DNA of 64,000 nt from JAENWD01 sp963837165 (lineage in GTDB: Bacteria; Acidobacteriota; Vicinamibacteria; Vicinamibacterales; JAENWD01). The stretch is from contig CAWIMD010000002.1 of assembly GCA_963837165.1 (NCBI GenBank), positions 1,178,001 through 1,242,000 of the forward strand. The letters are read 5' to 3'. The position numbers were made by a program, and so were the translations under genes. The notes beneath the pieces were generated by a model. That model made no database searches and was not told where the DNA came from. It worked only from the letters and a program-made list of their open reading frames with translations. Positions 9,791 to 19,646 of the stretch are shown here, piece after piece (position 1 is the first letter of the stretch; every line of letters starts with the position of its first letter).

Positions 9791-10729
9791 GTCCTGACGC
9801 CGCTTGATGGTGACGAGCGGATCGGCCGCGTGGTCCACCTGCAGCGTCGTGTGGCCGATCTGGAAGCGCTCGCGCAGCATCCCTTCGACCGTGCGGCGGA
9901 CGGCGTGGCAGTCGGCCCGCCTGGCCACGAGGACGTGCGCGGTGAGGATGGGGGTGCCCGGCGCGAGCTCCCACAAATGGAGATCGTGGACTTCCGTGAC
10001 CTCGGGCACCCTCGCCATCGCCCAGCCGACCTCGCTCGGCGCCATGGTCTCCGGCGCCCCCTCCAGCAGCACCCGGATCGATTTGCGCTGAAGCCCGTAC
10101 CCGGATCGGACCATGAGCCCGGCGACGAGGAGCGAGGCGATGGCATCGGCGCGGTCGAAGCCCGTCACCAGGATCACGACGCCGGCGATGAACGTGCCGA
10201 TGAACGCGTACAGGTCGGTGAGGATGTGCTGGAAGCTGCCCTCCACGTTCATGCTCCGGCGGTTCGCCTTCGTGAGCACCCACGCCGCGAGCAGGTTCAC
10301 GGCAACACCGAGTGCCGCCACCGTGGTCACGAGCAGGCCGGCCACCTCGGGCGGATGGATCAAGCGCGAAACGGCCTCGTAGCTGACGAGCGCGCCCAGC
10401 ACCAGCAGCACCGCGCCGTTTGCCTGCCCGCTCAGGACCTCGGCGCGGCGCATGCCGTAGGTGAGCTGCTCGCCCGACGGGCGCTGCACGAGGCGGATCA
10501 CGATCAGAGAGAGGACGAGCGCGCCCGCGTCGGTCAGCATGTGCCCGGCGTCCGACAGCAGGGCCAACGAGTGGGCGATGATGCCCACGACGACCTCGAA
10601 GGCCATGAAGCCGAGGATGAGCACGAGCGCCGTCGTGAGGTAGCGCCGATCCGCGTCGGCGCTGACGCCGTGCGAGTGCCCGGCGTGATCGTGCCCATGA
10701 TCGTGGGCGTGCGCGCCCGGGGTGGTCAT
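9782..10729 (-). CDS. Cation diffusion facilitator (CzcD/ZitB-like) metal exporter
   Basis: 315 residues. The start at 10729 is chosen because it gives the His-rich N-terminus (HAHDHGHDHAGHSHG) typical of zinc exporters. Six membrane helices carry the paired metal-site motifs SDAGHMLTD in TM2 and GSFQHILTD in TM5, both of the HxxxD form specific to Zn/Co/Cd CDF proteins. The C-terminal third is the cytoplasmic ferredoxin-like metal-sensing domain (EVHDLHLWEL). It should export Zn(II) or a similar ion in exchange for protons. A second metal-efflux system (14063-19593) lies nearby. Confidence 0.95.
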   Translation of the reverse strand: MTTPGAHAHDHGHDHAGHSHGVSADADRRYLTTALVLILGFMAFEVVVGIIAHSLALLSDAGHMLTDAGALVLSLIVIRLVQRPSGEQLTYGMRRAEVLSGQANGAVLLVLGALVSYEAVSRLIHPPEVAGLLVTTVAALGVAVNLLAAWVLTKANRRSMNVEGSFQHILTDLYAFIGTFIAGVVILVTGFDRADAIASLLVAGLMVRSGYGLQRKSIRVLLEGAPETMAPSEVGWAMARVPEVTEVHDLHLWELAPGTPILTAHVLVARRADCHAVRRTVEGMLRERFQIGHTTLQVDHAADPLVTIKRRQDGA

Positions 10730-10976
10730 CCCATGGCCTCCATCTCGCGCGGGCCCACCCGGTCGAGCCCTGCCCGCCTGCCCGTCGGCACAAGCCCGGC
10801 AGCGACGAGGACGAACGGGAATCGTCCGTTGAGGTTGCGCTGCGAGGAATTTGGATCCATGGTGGCGGGTGCTTTGCGGCCCGCGCGTTAATATATCTTC
10901 GTCTGGTGGATACCGACGCCAGCTGAGCGGTGCACGTCCGGCGCTCGCCTGACACGCAACGGGAACAGAGGCTTTC
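10730..10976. other. Divergent intergenic region between CDF exporter and hybrid kinase
   Basis: 247 bp. Mostly GC-rich and featureless, except for a short AT island around 10888-10897 (TTAATATATC) that could hold a -10 element for the kinase gene. A matching -35 at normal spacing is not visible. An AGAGG just before the GTG at 10977 can act as ribosome binding site. Confidence 0.35.
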
Positions 10977-13490
10977 GTGTCGATCGATCCAGCAATCCGG
11001 CCTGCACCATCCACCGGCGCCGACGAGCGGTTCCGGCAGTTGCTCGATCTGCTGCCCGCGGCCATCTACACGTGTGCGGCGCCCTCCGGGCTGATCACGT
11101 TCTACAACGCCCACGCCGCCGACCTCTGGGGACGCGCGCCGCGCGTCGGTGACACCGACGAGCGTTTCTGCGGCTCGTTCCGGCTGTGGCACCCCGACGG
11201 CACTCTCCTGGCGCATGCCGACACGCCCATGGCGCTGGCCGTCCGGGAGGGCCGCCGCGCGCGCAACGAGGAAGTCGTCATCGAACGGCCCGACGGCAGC
11301 CGCGTCACGGTGCTCGTCAACATCGACCCCATCCTGGACGCCAGCGGCCGGGTGACCGGCGCAATCAACGTGTTCCACGACGCCACGGACCTCAAGGTCG
11401 CGGAAAAGGCCCGCTCCGAGCTGGCCGCGATCGTCGAGTCGTCCGACGATGCCATCGTCAGCAAGGACCTGACCGGCGTGATCCGGAGCTGGAACCACGG
11501 GGCCGAGCGGCTGTTTGGCTATTCAGCCGCCGAAGCCGTCGGGCGGTCGGTGACGATGCTGATCCCGCGCGGGCGGGAGGATGAGGAGCCGAGGATCCTG
11601 AACAGCGTCCGGCGCGGCGAGCGCGTCGACCACTACGAGACCATCCGGCAGCGGAAGGACGGAACGCTGGTGGACGTCTCGCTCACGGTGTCCCCGATGC
11701 GCGGCGCGCACGGCGAGATCGTCGGCGCCTCGAAGATTGCCCGCGATATCTCGGAGCGGCGCGAAGCCGCCGCCCAGCTCGCGGCCGACCACGATGCCGT
11801 CCTGCGCCTGCAGCAGATCGGCCAGCGGTTCGTCAGGGCGGAGTCCGATTTCACGGAGAACCTGGGCGAAGCGCTCGACGCGGCGATCTGGATCACCCGC
11901 GCGGACATGGGCACCGTGCAGATCTACGACGAGCGGCTGGGCGCGCTCCGGATTGTCGCCAACCGGGGGTTCGAGGCGCCGTTCCTGTCGTTCTACAGCC
12001 GCGTGACCTCCGAGCACGCCTCGGCCTGCGGTGCGGCGTTCTGCACCGGCGAGCGGATGATCGTGGAGGACGTGACGCGCAGCCCGCTGTTCGCCGGGCA
12101 TGCGTCCCTCGACGTGATGCTGGCCGCCGGCGTCAAGGCCGTGCAGTCCACGCCGCTGCTCTCGAGCGGCGGCCTGGTGCTGGGCCTGATTTCGACGCAC
12201 TATCGGCGTCCTTACCGCCCCTCGGATCGCGCGTTGCGACTGCTGGACCTGCTGGTCCGGCAGACCGCGGACTATCTCGAGCGGAAGCGCGCGGAAGACC
12301 AGCGCGACGAGCTGCTCCGCTCGGCGCAGCTGGCCCGCCGCGACGCCGAGGCGGCCAATCGCGCCAAGGACGAGTTCCTCGCGATGCTGGGGCACGAGCT
12401 TCGCAATCCGCTGTCGGCCGTGCGGAACGCCGTGGCCGCGGCCACCCTCGACGAATCGAGCCGCGGCAGGGCGCTGGAGATCGCACGCCGGCAGACGGAT
12501 CAGCTCGGCCGTATCGTGGACGACCTGCTGGACATCGCGCGCATCACCCGCGGGCGGGTCCCGCTCCGGAAGCACCGGGTCTGGCTCCGCGAGCTGCTGG
12601 AGAGCGCCGTCGATGCCGCGCAGTCGCTGATGGACGAGCGGGGACACACGCTCACGCTCGAGGCGCCTCCGGAGGTCCAGCTCGACGCCGACCCGGCGCG
12701 CGTCGAGCAGGCGATCATGAACCTGCTCACCAACGCAGCCAAGTACACCAGCCCCGGCGGCACGGTGCTGCTCGCGGCCGACCTCGAGGGCGACACCGTC
12801 AGGATTCGCGTGTGCGACAACGGCATCGGGATCGCCCCCGAGGTGCTGCCCCACGTGTTCGACCTGTTCGCCCAGGGCGAGCGGCCGCTCGACCGCGCGC
12901 AGGGCGGCCTCGGGATCGGCCTCACGCTGGCGCGGCGCATCGTCGAGCTGCATGGCGGGAGCGTCGAGGCCAGGAGCGCCGGCATCGGGTGCGGCGCCGA
13001 GTTCGCAATCCGGCTGCCCGCGGCACCGTCGCTGCAGGTGGATCACAGAGCGGCCCCCCGCGAGGCCGCGCAGGGGCGCCGGCCGGGTCGCAATGCCCGC
13101 GTGCTCATGGTGGAAGACAACCCGGACTCGGCCGAGACGCTCGGCATGATCCTCGAACTGCTCGGCCACCACGTGCGGGTCGTGCACGATGGCGTGGCCG
13201 CGCTCGACGCCGCCCGGGCGAACGTGCCCGACATCGTCCTGATCGACATCGGCCTGCCGGGCATGAACGGCTACGAGGTCGCCGAAGCCATGCGCCGCGA
13301 TCCGCAGCTGGGACGGATCGTGCTCGTGGCGCTCACCGGCTACGGGCGGCCCGAAGACAAGGCACGGGCCATGGCCGCCGGCTTCGACTACCACCTGGTC
13401 AAGCCCGTGGACGTCGAAGCGCTCGGCGATCTCGTCGGCCGCCTCGGCACCAGCGCGCCGGCCGGCCGCCCGGATTCCCACGTGCACTGA
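10977..13490 (+). CDS. Soluble hybrid histidine kinase, PAS-PAS-GAF-HisKA-HATPase-REC
   Basis: 837 residues from a GTG preceded by AGAGG. No membrane segment. Domains in order: PAS (about 15-135), second PAS with PAC (about 145-265, FGYSAAEAVG), GAF (about 280-435), HisKA with phospho-acceptor His473 in GHELRNPLS, HATPase with NLLTNAAKY and GIGL boxes (about 580-690), and a C-terminal receiver with phospho-acceptor Asp757 (LIDIGLPG) and the conserved Lys in VKPVD. The fused receiver suggests an internal phosphorelay step, or release of phosphate to an unlinked regulator. No response regulator or Hpt gene is adjacent. The signal is probably a small ligand or redox state sensed in the cytoplasm. 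Confidence 0.94.
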   Translation: MSIDPAIRPAPSTGADERFRQLLDLLPAAIYTCAAPSGLITFYNAHAADLWGRAPRVGDTDERFCGSFRLWHPDGTLLAHADTPMALAVREGRRARNEEVVIERPDGSRVTVLVNIDPILDASGRVTGAINVFHDATDLKVAEKARSELAAIVESSDDAIVSKDLTGVIRSWNHGAERLFGYSAAEAVGRSVTMLIPRGREDEEPRILNSVRRGERVDHYETIRQRKDGTLVDVSLTVSPMRGAHGEIVGASKIARDISERREAAAQLAADHDAVLRLQQIGQRFVRAESDFTENLGEALDAAIWITRADMGTVQIYDERLGALRIVANRGFEAPFLSFYSRVTSEHASACGAAFCTGERMIVEDVTRSPLFAGHASLDVMLAAGVKAVQSTPLLSSGGLVLGLISTHYRRPYRPSDRALRLLDLLVRQTADYLERKRAEDQRDELLRSAQLARRDAEAANRAKDEFLAMLGHELRNPLSAVRNAVAAATLDESSRGRALEIARRQTDQLGRIVDDLLDIARITRGRVPLRKHRVWLRELLESAVDAAQSLMDERGHTLTLEAPPEVQLDADPARVEQAIMNLLTNAAKYTSPGGTVLLAADLEGDTVRIRVCDNGIGIAPEVLPHVFDLFAQGERPLDRAQGGLGIGLTLARRIVELHGGSVEARSAGIGCGAEFAIRLPAAPSLQVDHRAAPREAAQGRRPGRNARVLMVEDNPDSAETLGMILELLGHHVRVVHDGVAALDAARANVPDIVLIDIGLPGMNGYEVAEAMRRDPQLGRIVLVALTGYGRPEDKARAMAAGFDYHLVKPVDVEALGDLVGRLGTSAPAGRPDSHVH

Positions 13491-13514
13491 CGGTCCGGCG
13501 TCCGGCCGTCATTT
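13488..13514 (+). terminator. Probable terminator after the hybrid kinase
   Basis: A hairpin starts in the stop codon: TGACGG, one bulged T, CCGG, loop CGT, CCGGCCGTCA, then TTTG. The ten-pair stem is strong but the T-run is short. Confidence 0.4.
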
Positions 13515-13536
13515 GCGGGCGCACGGCTCAGTTCGG

Positions 13537-13542
13537 TACAAT
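13537..13542 (+). promoter_or_regulatory. -10-like element before the small Cys protein
   Basis: TACAAT, nine nucleotides before the GTG at 13552. This supports that start and a leaderless transcript for the head of the efflux operon. Confidence 0.4.
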
Positions 13543-13551
13543 CCCCGTCGA

Positions 13552-13920
13552 GTGTTCCATCTCGTGCGGTCTCGCCGCGTGCGCCGGGCGGTGGCCTGGA
13601 GCGTGGTCCCCTACCTCCTGCTGGCGGTATTCGCGGACTTCCTCCACGTGCACCCGATTCGTGTGCCCGACAGGGCGACCGCGGGGATCGTGCACAGGAT
13701 TGCGCAGGTGCCCGGGCGACACCCCTACCGGGTGCCCGACGCGATCTGCGCGATCTGTCAGTGGCACCGCCTGGGATCACGGCTGCAGGCAGCGACCTCC
13801 GTCGCCCGGATCGCGCTGCCGGCTCCCGACCTGGTGGCCCCGCCCGTCGCGGCCGTTCCCGACAGCCCCGTCCCGCATCCCACCGCGTTCCGCGGCCCTC
13901 CCGTCCTCACGCTCGCCTGA
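13552..13920 (+). CDS. Small membrane-anchored protein with CxxC motif, DUF2946-like
   Basis: About 122 residues from the GTG at 13552; a later GTG at 13564 is possible. An Arg-rich N-terminus leads into one membrane helix (AWSVVPYLLLAVFADFLHV), then a His-containing stretch (HVHP), the motif CAICQWH, and a Pro/Ala-rich tail. The pattern of one helix plus a short Cys/His cluster resembles the small DUF2946-type proteins encoded beside copper genes; the match is by pattern only. It lies just before the TolC/CusB/CusA genes on the same strand, so a periplasmic metal-handling role is plausible. Confidence 0.6.
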   Translation: MFHLVRSRRVRRAVAWSVVPYLLLAVFADFLHVHPIRVPDRATAGIVHRIAQVPGRHPYRVPDAICAICQWHRLGSRLQAATSVARIALPAPDLVAPPVAAVPDSPVPHPTAFRGPPVLTLA

Positions 13921-14062
13921 CAGGCACGTTCGCAGGATCGCCGGTGTGCGCCTCGGCGTGCCCGTGATCCGGTGAACCGCGCGCGCGATCCGTCGCGCGG
14001 CGCGACTCGTTCGGGATCGGCATCCACAGGGTGGGTCCATGAGTTTCAGGGAAGGCACGTGT

Positions 14063-15346
14063 ATGTGCGCACGGGGCCCCGTCGCGCGCACGGCGGCCGC
14101 GGCGGCGGTGGTGCTCGTCGCCGGACTCGGCGTCGAGGCGACCGCGCAGGGGCCCATTTCGCGCGTTTCGATGGGCCAGGCGGTGCGCCTCACGCTCGAC
14201 CGCAACCAGGCCCTGCACGTCCAGCGCCTGACCATCGACCTCTCGAAGGCGGACGAGACGACGGCGGCCCTCAAGCCCAACCCGGGCTTCTCGTTCGACA
14301 CCGACGGGCTGACCCTGTTCTCGCCGAACGCCCTGAACGGAGATTTCTGGAAAAACGGCGCGGCCTACACGTTCGGCGTGGACTACACGTTCGAGCGGGG
14401 CGGCAAGCGCCGAAGGCGGATCCGGGCGGCCGAGGACGCCACCGACGTCACCGCCAAGGACGTCCTGGACGCCGAGCGCCAGGCCCGCTTCGACACCGAG
14501 CAGGCCTTCATCGCGGTGCTGCTGGCCAGGTCCACGCTCGACCTGGCGCGGCAGAACCTCGAGAGCTTCTCGAAGGTCGTGGACCTCAACCGGCAGCGGG
14601 TGACGGCCGGGGACCTGGCCGAGGGCGAGTTCTACAAGATCTCCCTCCAGCAGCTCCAGTTCGAGCGGGACGTCTCGGCCGCCGAAGTGAGCCTGGTCCA
14701 GGCACGGGCGACCCTGCGGCAGCTGATGGGATACGAGGCCATCGCCGACGACTACGACGTCGACGGCGACCTGGCGTTCACGAAATACGACCTCGACCTC
14801 GACGACCTGAAGCGGCAGGCGCTGGAGTCGCGGCCCGACGTGCTGGCGGCGCAGGCGGGTGTCCGGCTGGCGGAGGACACCGTGACGCTCGAGCAGTCCA
14901 ACCGCGCGCGCGACGTGACCGGGCTGGCCGACTACACCCACCTCGGCCCCGACAACACCTTCGACCTGGGCGTCTCGTTCGAGCTGCCGTTCCACGATCG
15001 CAACCAGGGCAACATCGCCCACAGCCGGATTGCCGTGCAGCAGGCGAGCGCGGCGGAGGCGGCGGCGCGGTTCACGGCTGTGACCGACGTCGTGACCGCC
15101 TACGCCGCGTACGAGACGAACCTGAAGGTCCTCTCGCTCTACCAGTCCGGCTACCTCGAGCAGGCGCGCAAGTCGCTCGATATCACCACCTACACCTACA
15201 GGCGCGGCGCCGGGTCGGTCCTCGACCTGCTCGAGGCCGAACGGACCTATCGCGACACCGAGGTCGCCTACCGGCAGGCCCTCGCGGACTACATGACCAG
15301 TCTCCGGCAGATCAACTTCGCCGTCGGAAAGCAGGTGATTCCATGA
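14063..15346 (+). CDS. TolC-family outer-membrane channel, CusC/CzcC-like
   Basis: 427 residues from the ATG at 14063, chosen because AGGGAAGG lies just upstream and the product then starts with a compact signal peptide ending in TAQG. An ATG at 14039 would add eight residues. Two outer-membrane-efflux repeats of long amphipathic helices are present, the last ending in LDLLEAERTYRDTEVAYRQA, as in CzcC. This is the outer-membrane duct of a tripartite heavy-metal RND pump. The stop overlaps the next start (ATGA at 15343). Confidence 0.9.
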   Translation: MCARGPVARTAAAAAVVLVAGLGVEATAQGPISRVSMGQAVRLTLDRNQALHVQRLTIDLSKADETTAALKPNPGFSFDTDGLTLFSPNALNGDFWKNGAAYTFGVDYTFERGGKRRRRIRAAEDATDVTAKDVLDAERQARFDTEQAFIAVLLARSTLDLARQNLESFSKVVDLNRQRVTAGDLAEGEFYKISLQQLQFERDVSAAEVSLVQARATLRQLMGYEAIADDYDVDGDLAFTKYDLDLDDLKRQALESRPDVLAAQAGVRLAEDTVTLEQSNRARDVTGLADYTHLGPDNTFDLGVSFELPFHDRNQGNIAHSRIAVQQASAAEAAARFTAVTDVVTAYAAYETNLKVLSLYQSGYLEQARKSLDITTYTYRRGAGSVLDLLEAERTYRDTEVAYRQALADYMTSLRQINFAVGKQVIP

Positions 15347-16506
15347 AATCGGCGGTCCTCCCGATCGCGCTCGCGCTGGCCGCGGGCGCCTGCAGCGGCA
15401 CGCCCGCGACCACGGCCGGCCCTGCCTCTGCAGGCAGCCGCCGGGCTGCGGACGCGGCGGAGGCGGGCTATTTCACGGTTCCGCCCGAGCAGCTCGCGCA
15501 CGTGCAGGTCGTCCCGGTCGCCCGCGCCACCTGGCCCACGGTCCTCCACACCACCGGCACAGTGGACTGGGACAACGACCACACGACGCACGTGATCTCG
15601 CAGGTCGGCGGCCCCATCACGCGCATCCGGGTGGACACCGGCACGCGGGTGAAGCGGGGCGATGTGCTCCTCTACGTGAGCAGCCCTGACATCACGCAGG
15701 CGGTCTCCGACTACCGGAAGGCCAGCAACCGCCTGGATCTGGCCCGCCGGACGCTCGAGCGCGACAAGGACCTGCTCGCCCACCTCGCCATCTCGCAGCG
15801 CGACTACGAGGCGACCGAAGCCGACTACAACGACGCGGGCACCGACGTGGAGGACGCCCTGCAGCGGCTCCGGATCCTCGGCGTCGGCGCGGCGGATCTC
15901 AAGCAGGCCGAGCGCCAGAACGTGCCGATCCGGCCCGAGCTGGCGCTGCGCGCGCCCATCGCCGGCACCGTCGTCGAGAAGCTGGTGCTGCCGGGCCAGA
16001 TCATCGAGGCGGGCAGCACGGACGCGTTCGTCATCACCGACACCTCCACGCTCTGGGTGCAGGGGCACATCTACGAGAAGGACCTCCGGTCCGTCCATCG
16101 CGGCGACGTGGCGGAGATGCGCAACCCGTCGTTCCCGGTCGTCTTCCACGGCACCGTCGCCTACATCGGCGACATCATCGATCCGGCCACGCGCACGACG
16201 CCCGTGCGCATCGTCACGCCCAACCCGGACCACCTGCTCAAGAAGGACCTCTTCCTCGACGTCACGATCACGGACAAGACGACGCGCCAGCCGCTGGTGG
16301 TGCCGGTGACCGCGGTGCTCTACGACGAGCAGAACTTCCCGTTCGTCTACGTGCAGGTCGATCCGGGCCGGTTCGCGCAGCGTCAGGTGACGGTCGGCGC
16401 ACAGCGGGAGGATCGGATCGAGATCGCCGAAGGCCTCCGTCAGGGCGACCAGGTGGTGTCGCAGGGCAGCCTGTTCCTGCAGTTCGCCAACAGCTTCAAG
16501 GGGTAG
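15343..16506 (+). CDS. RND periplasmic adaptor, CusB/CzcB-like
   Basis: 387 residues. A short hydrophobic leader with a possible lipid-attachment Cys17 (LAAGAC) suggests an inner-membrane lipoprotein. The barrel-sandwich halves are visible as VGGPITRIRVDTGTRVKRGDVL (shortened here to its ends) and RAPIAGTVVEKLVLPGQ, with a helical hairpin between them and a beta-barrel/MP domain after. It bridges the inner-membrane pump and the TolC-like channel. Translationally coupled to both neighbours: ATGA overlap upstream and a three-base gap before the pump gene. Confidence 0.92.
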   Translation: MKSAVLPIALALAAGACSGTPATTAGPASAGSRRAADAAEAGYFTVPPEQLAHVQVVPVARATWPTVLHTTGTVDWDNDHTTHVISQVGGPITRIRVDTGTRVKRGDVLLYVSSPDITQAVSDYRKASNRLDLARRTLERDKDLLAHLAISQRDYEATEADYNDAGTDVEDALQRLRILGVGAADLKQAERQNVPIRPELALRAPIAGTVVEKLVLPGQIIEAGSTDAFVITDTSTLWVQGHIYEKDLRSVHRGDVAEMRNPSFPVVFHGTVAYIGDIIDPATRTTPVRIVTPNPDHLLKKDLFLDVTITDKTTRQPLVVPVTAVLYDEQNFPFVYVQVDPGRFAQRQVTVGAQREDRIEIAEGLRQGDQVVSQGSLFLQFANSFKG

Positions 16507-16509
16507 GCC

Positions 16510-19500
16510 GTGATCGATCGCTTCGTCTCCTTCGCCCTGTCGCAGCGGTTCATCGTGCTGGTCGCGATGACCTGCCTCGGCATCTGGGGGATCCTGTCGT
16601 TCCAGAACCTCCCCATCGACGCCTACCCCGACCTGTCGCCGCCGCGCGTGCAGATCGTCACGCAGTGGCCCGGCCACGCCGCCGAGGAGATCGAGCAGCA
16701 GATCACGATCCCGATCGAGACGGAGATGAACGGAATCCCGAAGCTCGAGACGCTGCGATCGATCTCCCTCTACGGGCTCTCGTCGGTGACGATGAACTTC
16801 GACTTCGACACCGACCCGTACTTCGCGCGGCAGCAGGCCTTCGAGCGGATCCCCAGCGCGGAGGTGCCCGAGGGCATCGCGCCCGACATGTCCCCGCTCT
16901 TCAGCCCGAGCGGCCTGATCTACCGCTACGTGCTCCAGAGCCCCGACCGCTCGGCCCAGGAGCTCAAGATCCTGCAGGAGTGGGTGCTGGCGCGAAAGTA
17001 CCGCGCGATTCCCGGCGTCGCCGACGACTCGGGCCTCGGCGGCACCACGATGCAGTACCAGGTGCAGCTCGACCCGGACAAGCTCTTCTCGTACGGCGTG
17101 ACGGTCCAGCAGATCAGCGACCAGCTGGCCGCCAACAACGCCAATGCCGGCGGCGGCTTCTACGCGCAGGGCGGGCAGTTCTTCTACGTCCGCGGGCTCG
17201 GCCTGATCCGGACGGTCGGCGACATCGGCAACATCGTCGTGGCCACCCACAACGGCATCCCGGTCTACGTCAAGGACGTGGCGGCGGTGGCCATCGACCA
17301 CGCGCCGCGGCTCGGCCAGTTCGGCTACATGCACCAGAACGACGCGGTCGAAGGCGTGATCCTGATGCGGGTCGGCGAGCAGGCGCAGGTGGTGCTGAAG
17401 AAGGTCGAGGCGCTGACCGACACGCTCAACCGCACCGTCCTGCCGCCCGACGTGAAGATCGTGCCGTTCTACGACCGGACGAACCTGATCCAGGAGACGA
17501 CCCGCACGGTGGAGCGCAACCTGGTCCGCGGCATGATCCTCGTGCTCGTGGTCCTGGGCCTCTTCCTGTTCAGCGTCCGGACGGCGCTCATCGTCGCGGT
17601 GACGATTCCGTTCGCGCTGCTGTTCTCGTTCATCTGCCTGGACTGGGCCCATATCCCCGCCAACCTGCTCTCGATCGGCGCCATCGACTTCGGGATGATC
17701 GTGGACGGTGCGGTGGTGATGGTGGAGAACATCTTCCGCGAGCTGGCCGAGCGCCGCGGGCAGAAGTTCGACTTCATCGAGGTGGTGCGCGGCGCGGCGC
17801 GGGACGTGGAGCGGCCGATCTTCTATGCCATCGCCGTCATCATCGCGGCCTACCTGCCGATCTACGTCCTCACGGGCCCGTCGGGCCGGCTGTTCCGGCC
17901 GATGGCCGACACGATGGCGTTCGCGATGGTCGGCTCGCTGCTCTGCTCGCTCACCCTGCTGCCCGTGCTCTGCGCGTACTTCCTGCGGAAGAACGTCAGG
18001 GAGCCCGAGGTGCCGCTGTACGAGCGCGTGCGCGGCACCTACGGGCGCCTGCTGTCGGTCACCCTGCGCCACCGCACCGCCACGGTGGTCCTGTGCCTGG
18101 TGCTCTTCGGGGCCTCGCTCCTGCTCGTCCCGTTCATCGGCGCCGAGTTCATGCCGCACCTCGACGAGGGGTCGCTCTGGATCCGCGCGACCATGCCGTA
18201 CCGGATCTCGTTCGAGGAGGCGTCGAAGCTGGGACCCCAGCTGCGACACCTCCTCCTCAGCTTCCCGCAGGTGACCACCGTCGCGAACGAGCTCGGACGC
18301 CCCGACGACGGGACCGATCCGATCGGCTTCTTCAACGACGAGTACTTCGTGGGGCTGAAGCCGTACGACGATCCCGCGTGGCACGGCGACATCCGGACCA
18401 AGACAGAGCTGACCGACGCCATCCAGGAGAAGCTCGCGGCGTTCCCGGGCATCATCTTCAACTACACGCAGCCCGCCGAGGACGCGGTGGACGAGGCCGA
18501 GACCGGGCTCAAGAGCGCCCTGGCCGTGAAGATCTTCGGACCCGACCTCGAGACGCTGGAGACGAAGGCCGAGGCGGTCAGGAAGGTGATCAGCCAGGTG
18601 CCGGGCATCCAGGACATCACGCTCGTCCGCGAGCTCGGCCAGCCGAGCCTCACCATCCGGCCCGATCGGGCGAAGATCGCGCGCTACGGCCTCAACGTCG
18701 CCGATATCAACACGCTGATCGAGACGGCGATCGGTGGCACGTCGGCCACGACGATCCTGCAGGGCGAGCGCTCCTTCGATCTGGTGGTGCGGCTGCAGGA
18801 GCCGTTCCGGAGCAGCATGGACGCCATCAGCAACCTGCTGGTGGCCACGCCCGACGGGCAGCACCTGCCGCTCAGCCAGTTTGCCGAGATCAAGGTGAGC
18901 CAGGGAGCGTCGTTCATCTATCGCGAGGCCAACTCCCGGTTCATCGGCATCCAGTTCAGCGTGGAGGGGCGGGACCTCGCCAGCGCCGTGCAGGACGCGC
19001 AGCGGCGGGTGCAGGCGGCCGTGCCGCTGCCGATCGGCTACACCTTCGACTGGGGCGGCGAGTACAAGAACTACCTGGCCGCCCGGTCCCAGATGCGGGT
19101 GATCATCCCGCTCACCGTCGTGTTGATCATGCTGATCCTGTTCGCGCTGTACGGGAACCTCAAGTTCCCCGCCATCATCATGTTCAGCGTCGTCGTGACG
19201 GTGCCGGTGGGCGGGCTGCTGGCGCTGAAGCTGACGGGCACCCACTTCAGCGTCTCGTCCGGCTTCGGGTTCATCGCCCTGATGGGCGTGGCGGTCCAGA
19301 CGAGCGTGATCCTCTACTCGTTCGTGAACAAGCTGCGTCTCGACGGTCGGAGCATCGAGGAGGCCACGTACCAGGCGTCGCTCCTGCGGCTGCGGCCGAT
19401 CATGATGACGGCGCTGGTGGCCTGCCTCGGCCTGCTGCCGGCGGCGATGTCCACGGGCATCGGCAGCGACTCCCAGCGGCCATTCGCGATCGTGATCGTC

Positions 19501-19593
19501 GGCGGCCTGATCTCGCGGCTCGCGCTGTCGATCTTCCTCGCGCCGGTGCTCTACGTGATGACGGCGCGCAGAGACGACGTGCTGAAGGTCTGA
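16510..19593 (+). CDS. Heavy-metal efflux RND pump, CusA/CzcA-like
   Basis: 1027 residues from a GTG, full length for the HME-RND family, with twelve membrane helices in two halves and two large periplasmic loops. The TM4 proton-relay motif DFGMIVDGAVVMVEN carries the two Asp and one Glu typical of CzcA/CusA. The early QWPGHAAEEIEQQIT is also characteristic. It exports divalent or monovalent metal using the proton gradient. The ion cannot be fixed from sequence: the DFG.IVDG motif favours the Zn/Co/Cd type, while the upstream Cys protein hints at copper. Confidence 0.95.
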   Translation: MIDRFVSFALSQRFIVLVAMTCLGIWGILSFQNLPIDAYPDLSPPRVQIVTQWPGHAAEEIEQQITIPIETEMNGIPKLETLRSISLYGLSSVTMNFDFDTDPYFARQQAFERIPSAEVPEGIAPDMSPLFSPSGLIYRYVLQSPDRSAQELKILQEWVLARKYRAIPGVADDSGLGGTTMQYQVQLDPDKLFSYGVTVQQISDQLAANNANAGGGFYAQGGQFFYVRGLGLIRTVGDIGNIVVATHNGIPVYVKDVAAVAIDHAPRLGQFGYMHQNDAVEGVILMRVGEQAQVVLKKVEALTDTLNRTVLPPDVKIVPFYDRTNLIQETTRTVERNLVRGMILVLVVLGLFLFSVRTALIVAVTIPFALLFSFICLDWAHIPANLLSIGAIDFGMIVDGAVVMVENIFRELAERRGQKFDFIEVVRGAARDVERPIFYAIAVIIAAYLPIYVLTGPSGRLFRPMADTMAFAMVGSLLCSLTLLPVLCAYFLRKNVREPEVPLYERVRGTYGRLLSVTLRHRTATVVLCLVLFGASLLLVPFIGAEFMPHLDEGSLWIRATMPYRISFEEASKLGPQLRHLLLSFPQVTTVANELGRPDDGTDPIGFFNDEYFVGLKPYDDPAWHGDIRTKTELTDAIQEKLAAFPGIIFNYTQPAEDAVDEAETGLKSALAVKIFGPDLETLETKAEAVRKVISQVPGIQDITLVRELGQPSLTIRPDRAKIARYGLNVADINTLIETAIGGTSATTILQGERSFDLVVRLQEPFRSSMDAISNLLVATPDGQHLPLSQFAEIKVSQGASFIYREANSRFIGIQFSVEGRDLASAVQDAQRRVQAAVPLPIGYTFDWGGEYKNYLAARSQMRVIIPLTVVLIMLILFALYGNLKFPAIIMFSVVVTVPVGGLLALKLTGTHFSVSSGFGFIALMGVAVQTSVILYSFVNKLRLDGRSIEEATYQASLLRLRPIMMTALVACLGLLPAAMSTGIGSDSQRPFAIVIVGGLISRLALSIFLAPVLYVMTARRDDVLKV

Positions 19594-19646
19594 CCACGCC
19601 TACTCTACACGTGGGGCGCGTGTCACAATGACGTGAGGGGCGTTCC

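Noticed and set aside
10865..10900. A sigma-70 promoter for the hybrid kinase
   Set aside because: An AT-rich -10 candidate is present, but no -35 lies at a normal distance.
15289..19245. A 1300-codon open frame antisense to the efflux operon
   Set aside because: GC-rich coding DNA keeps the antisense frame free of stops; the translation is Arg/His-rich low complexity with no domain, while the sense strand has clear RND proteins.
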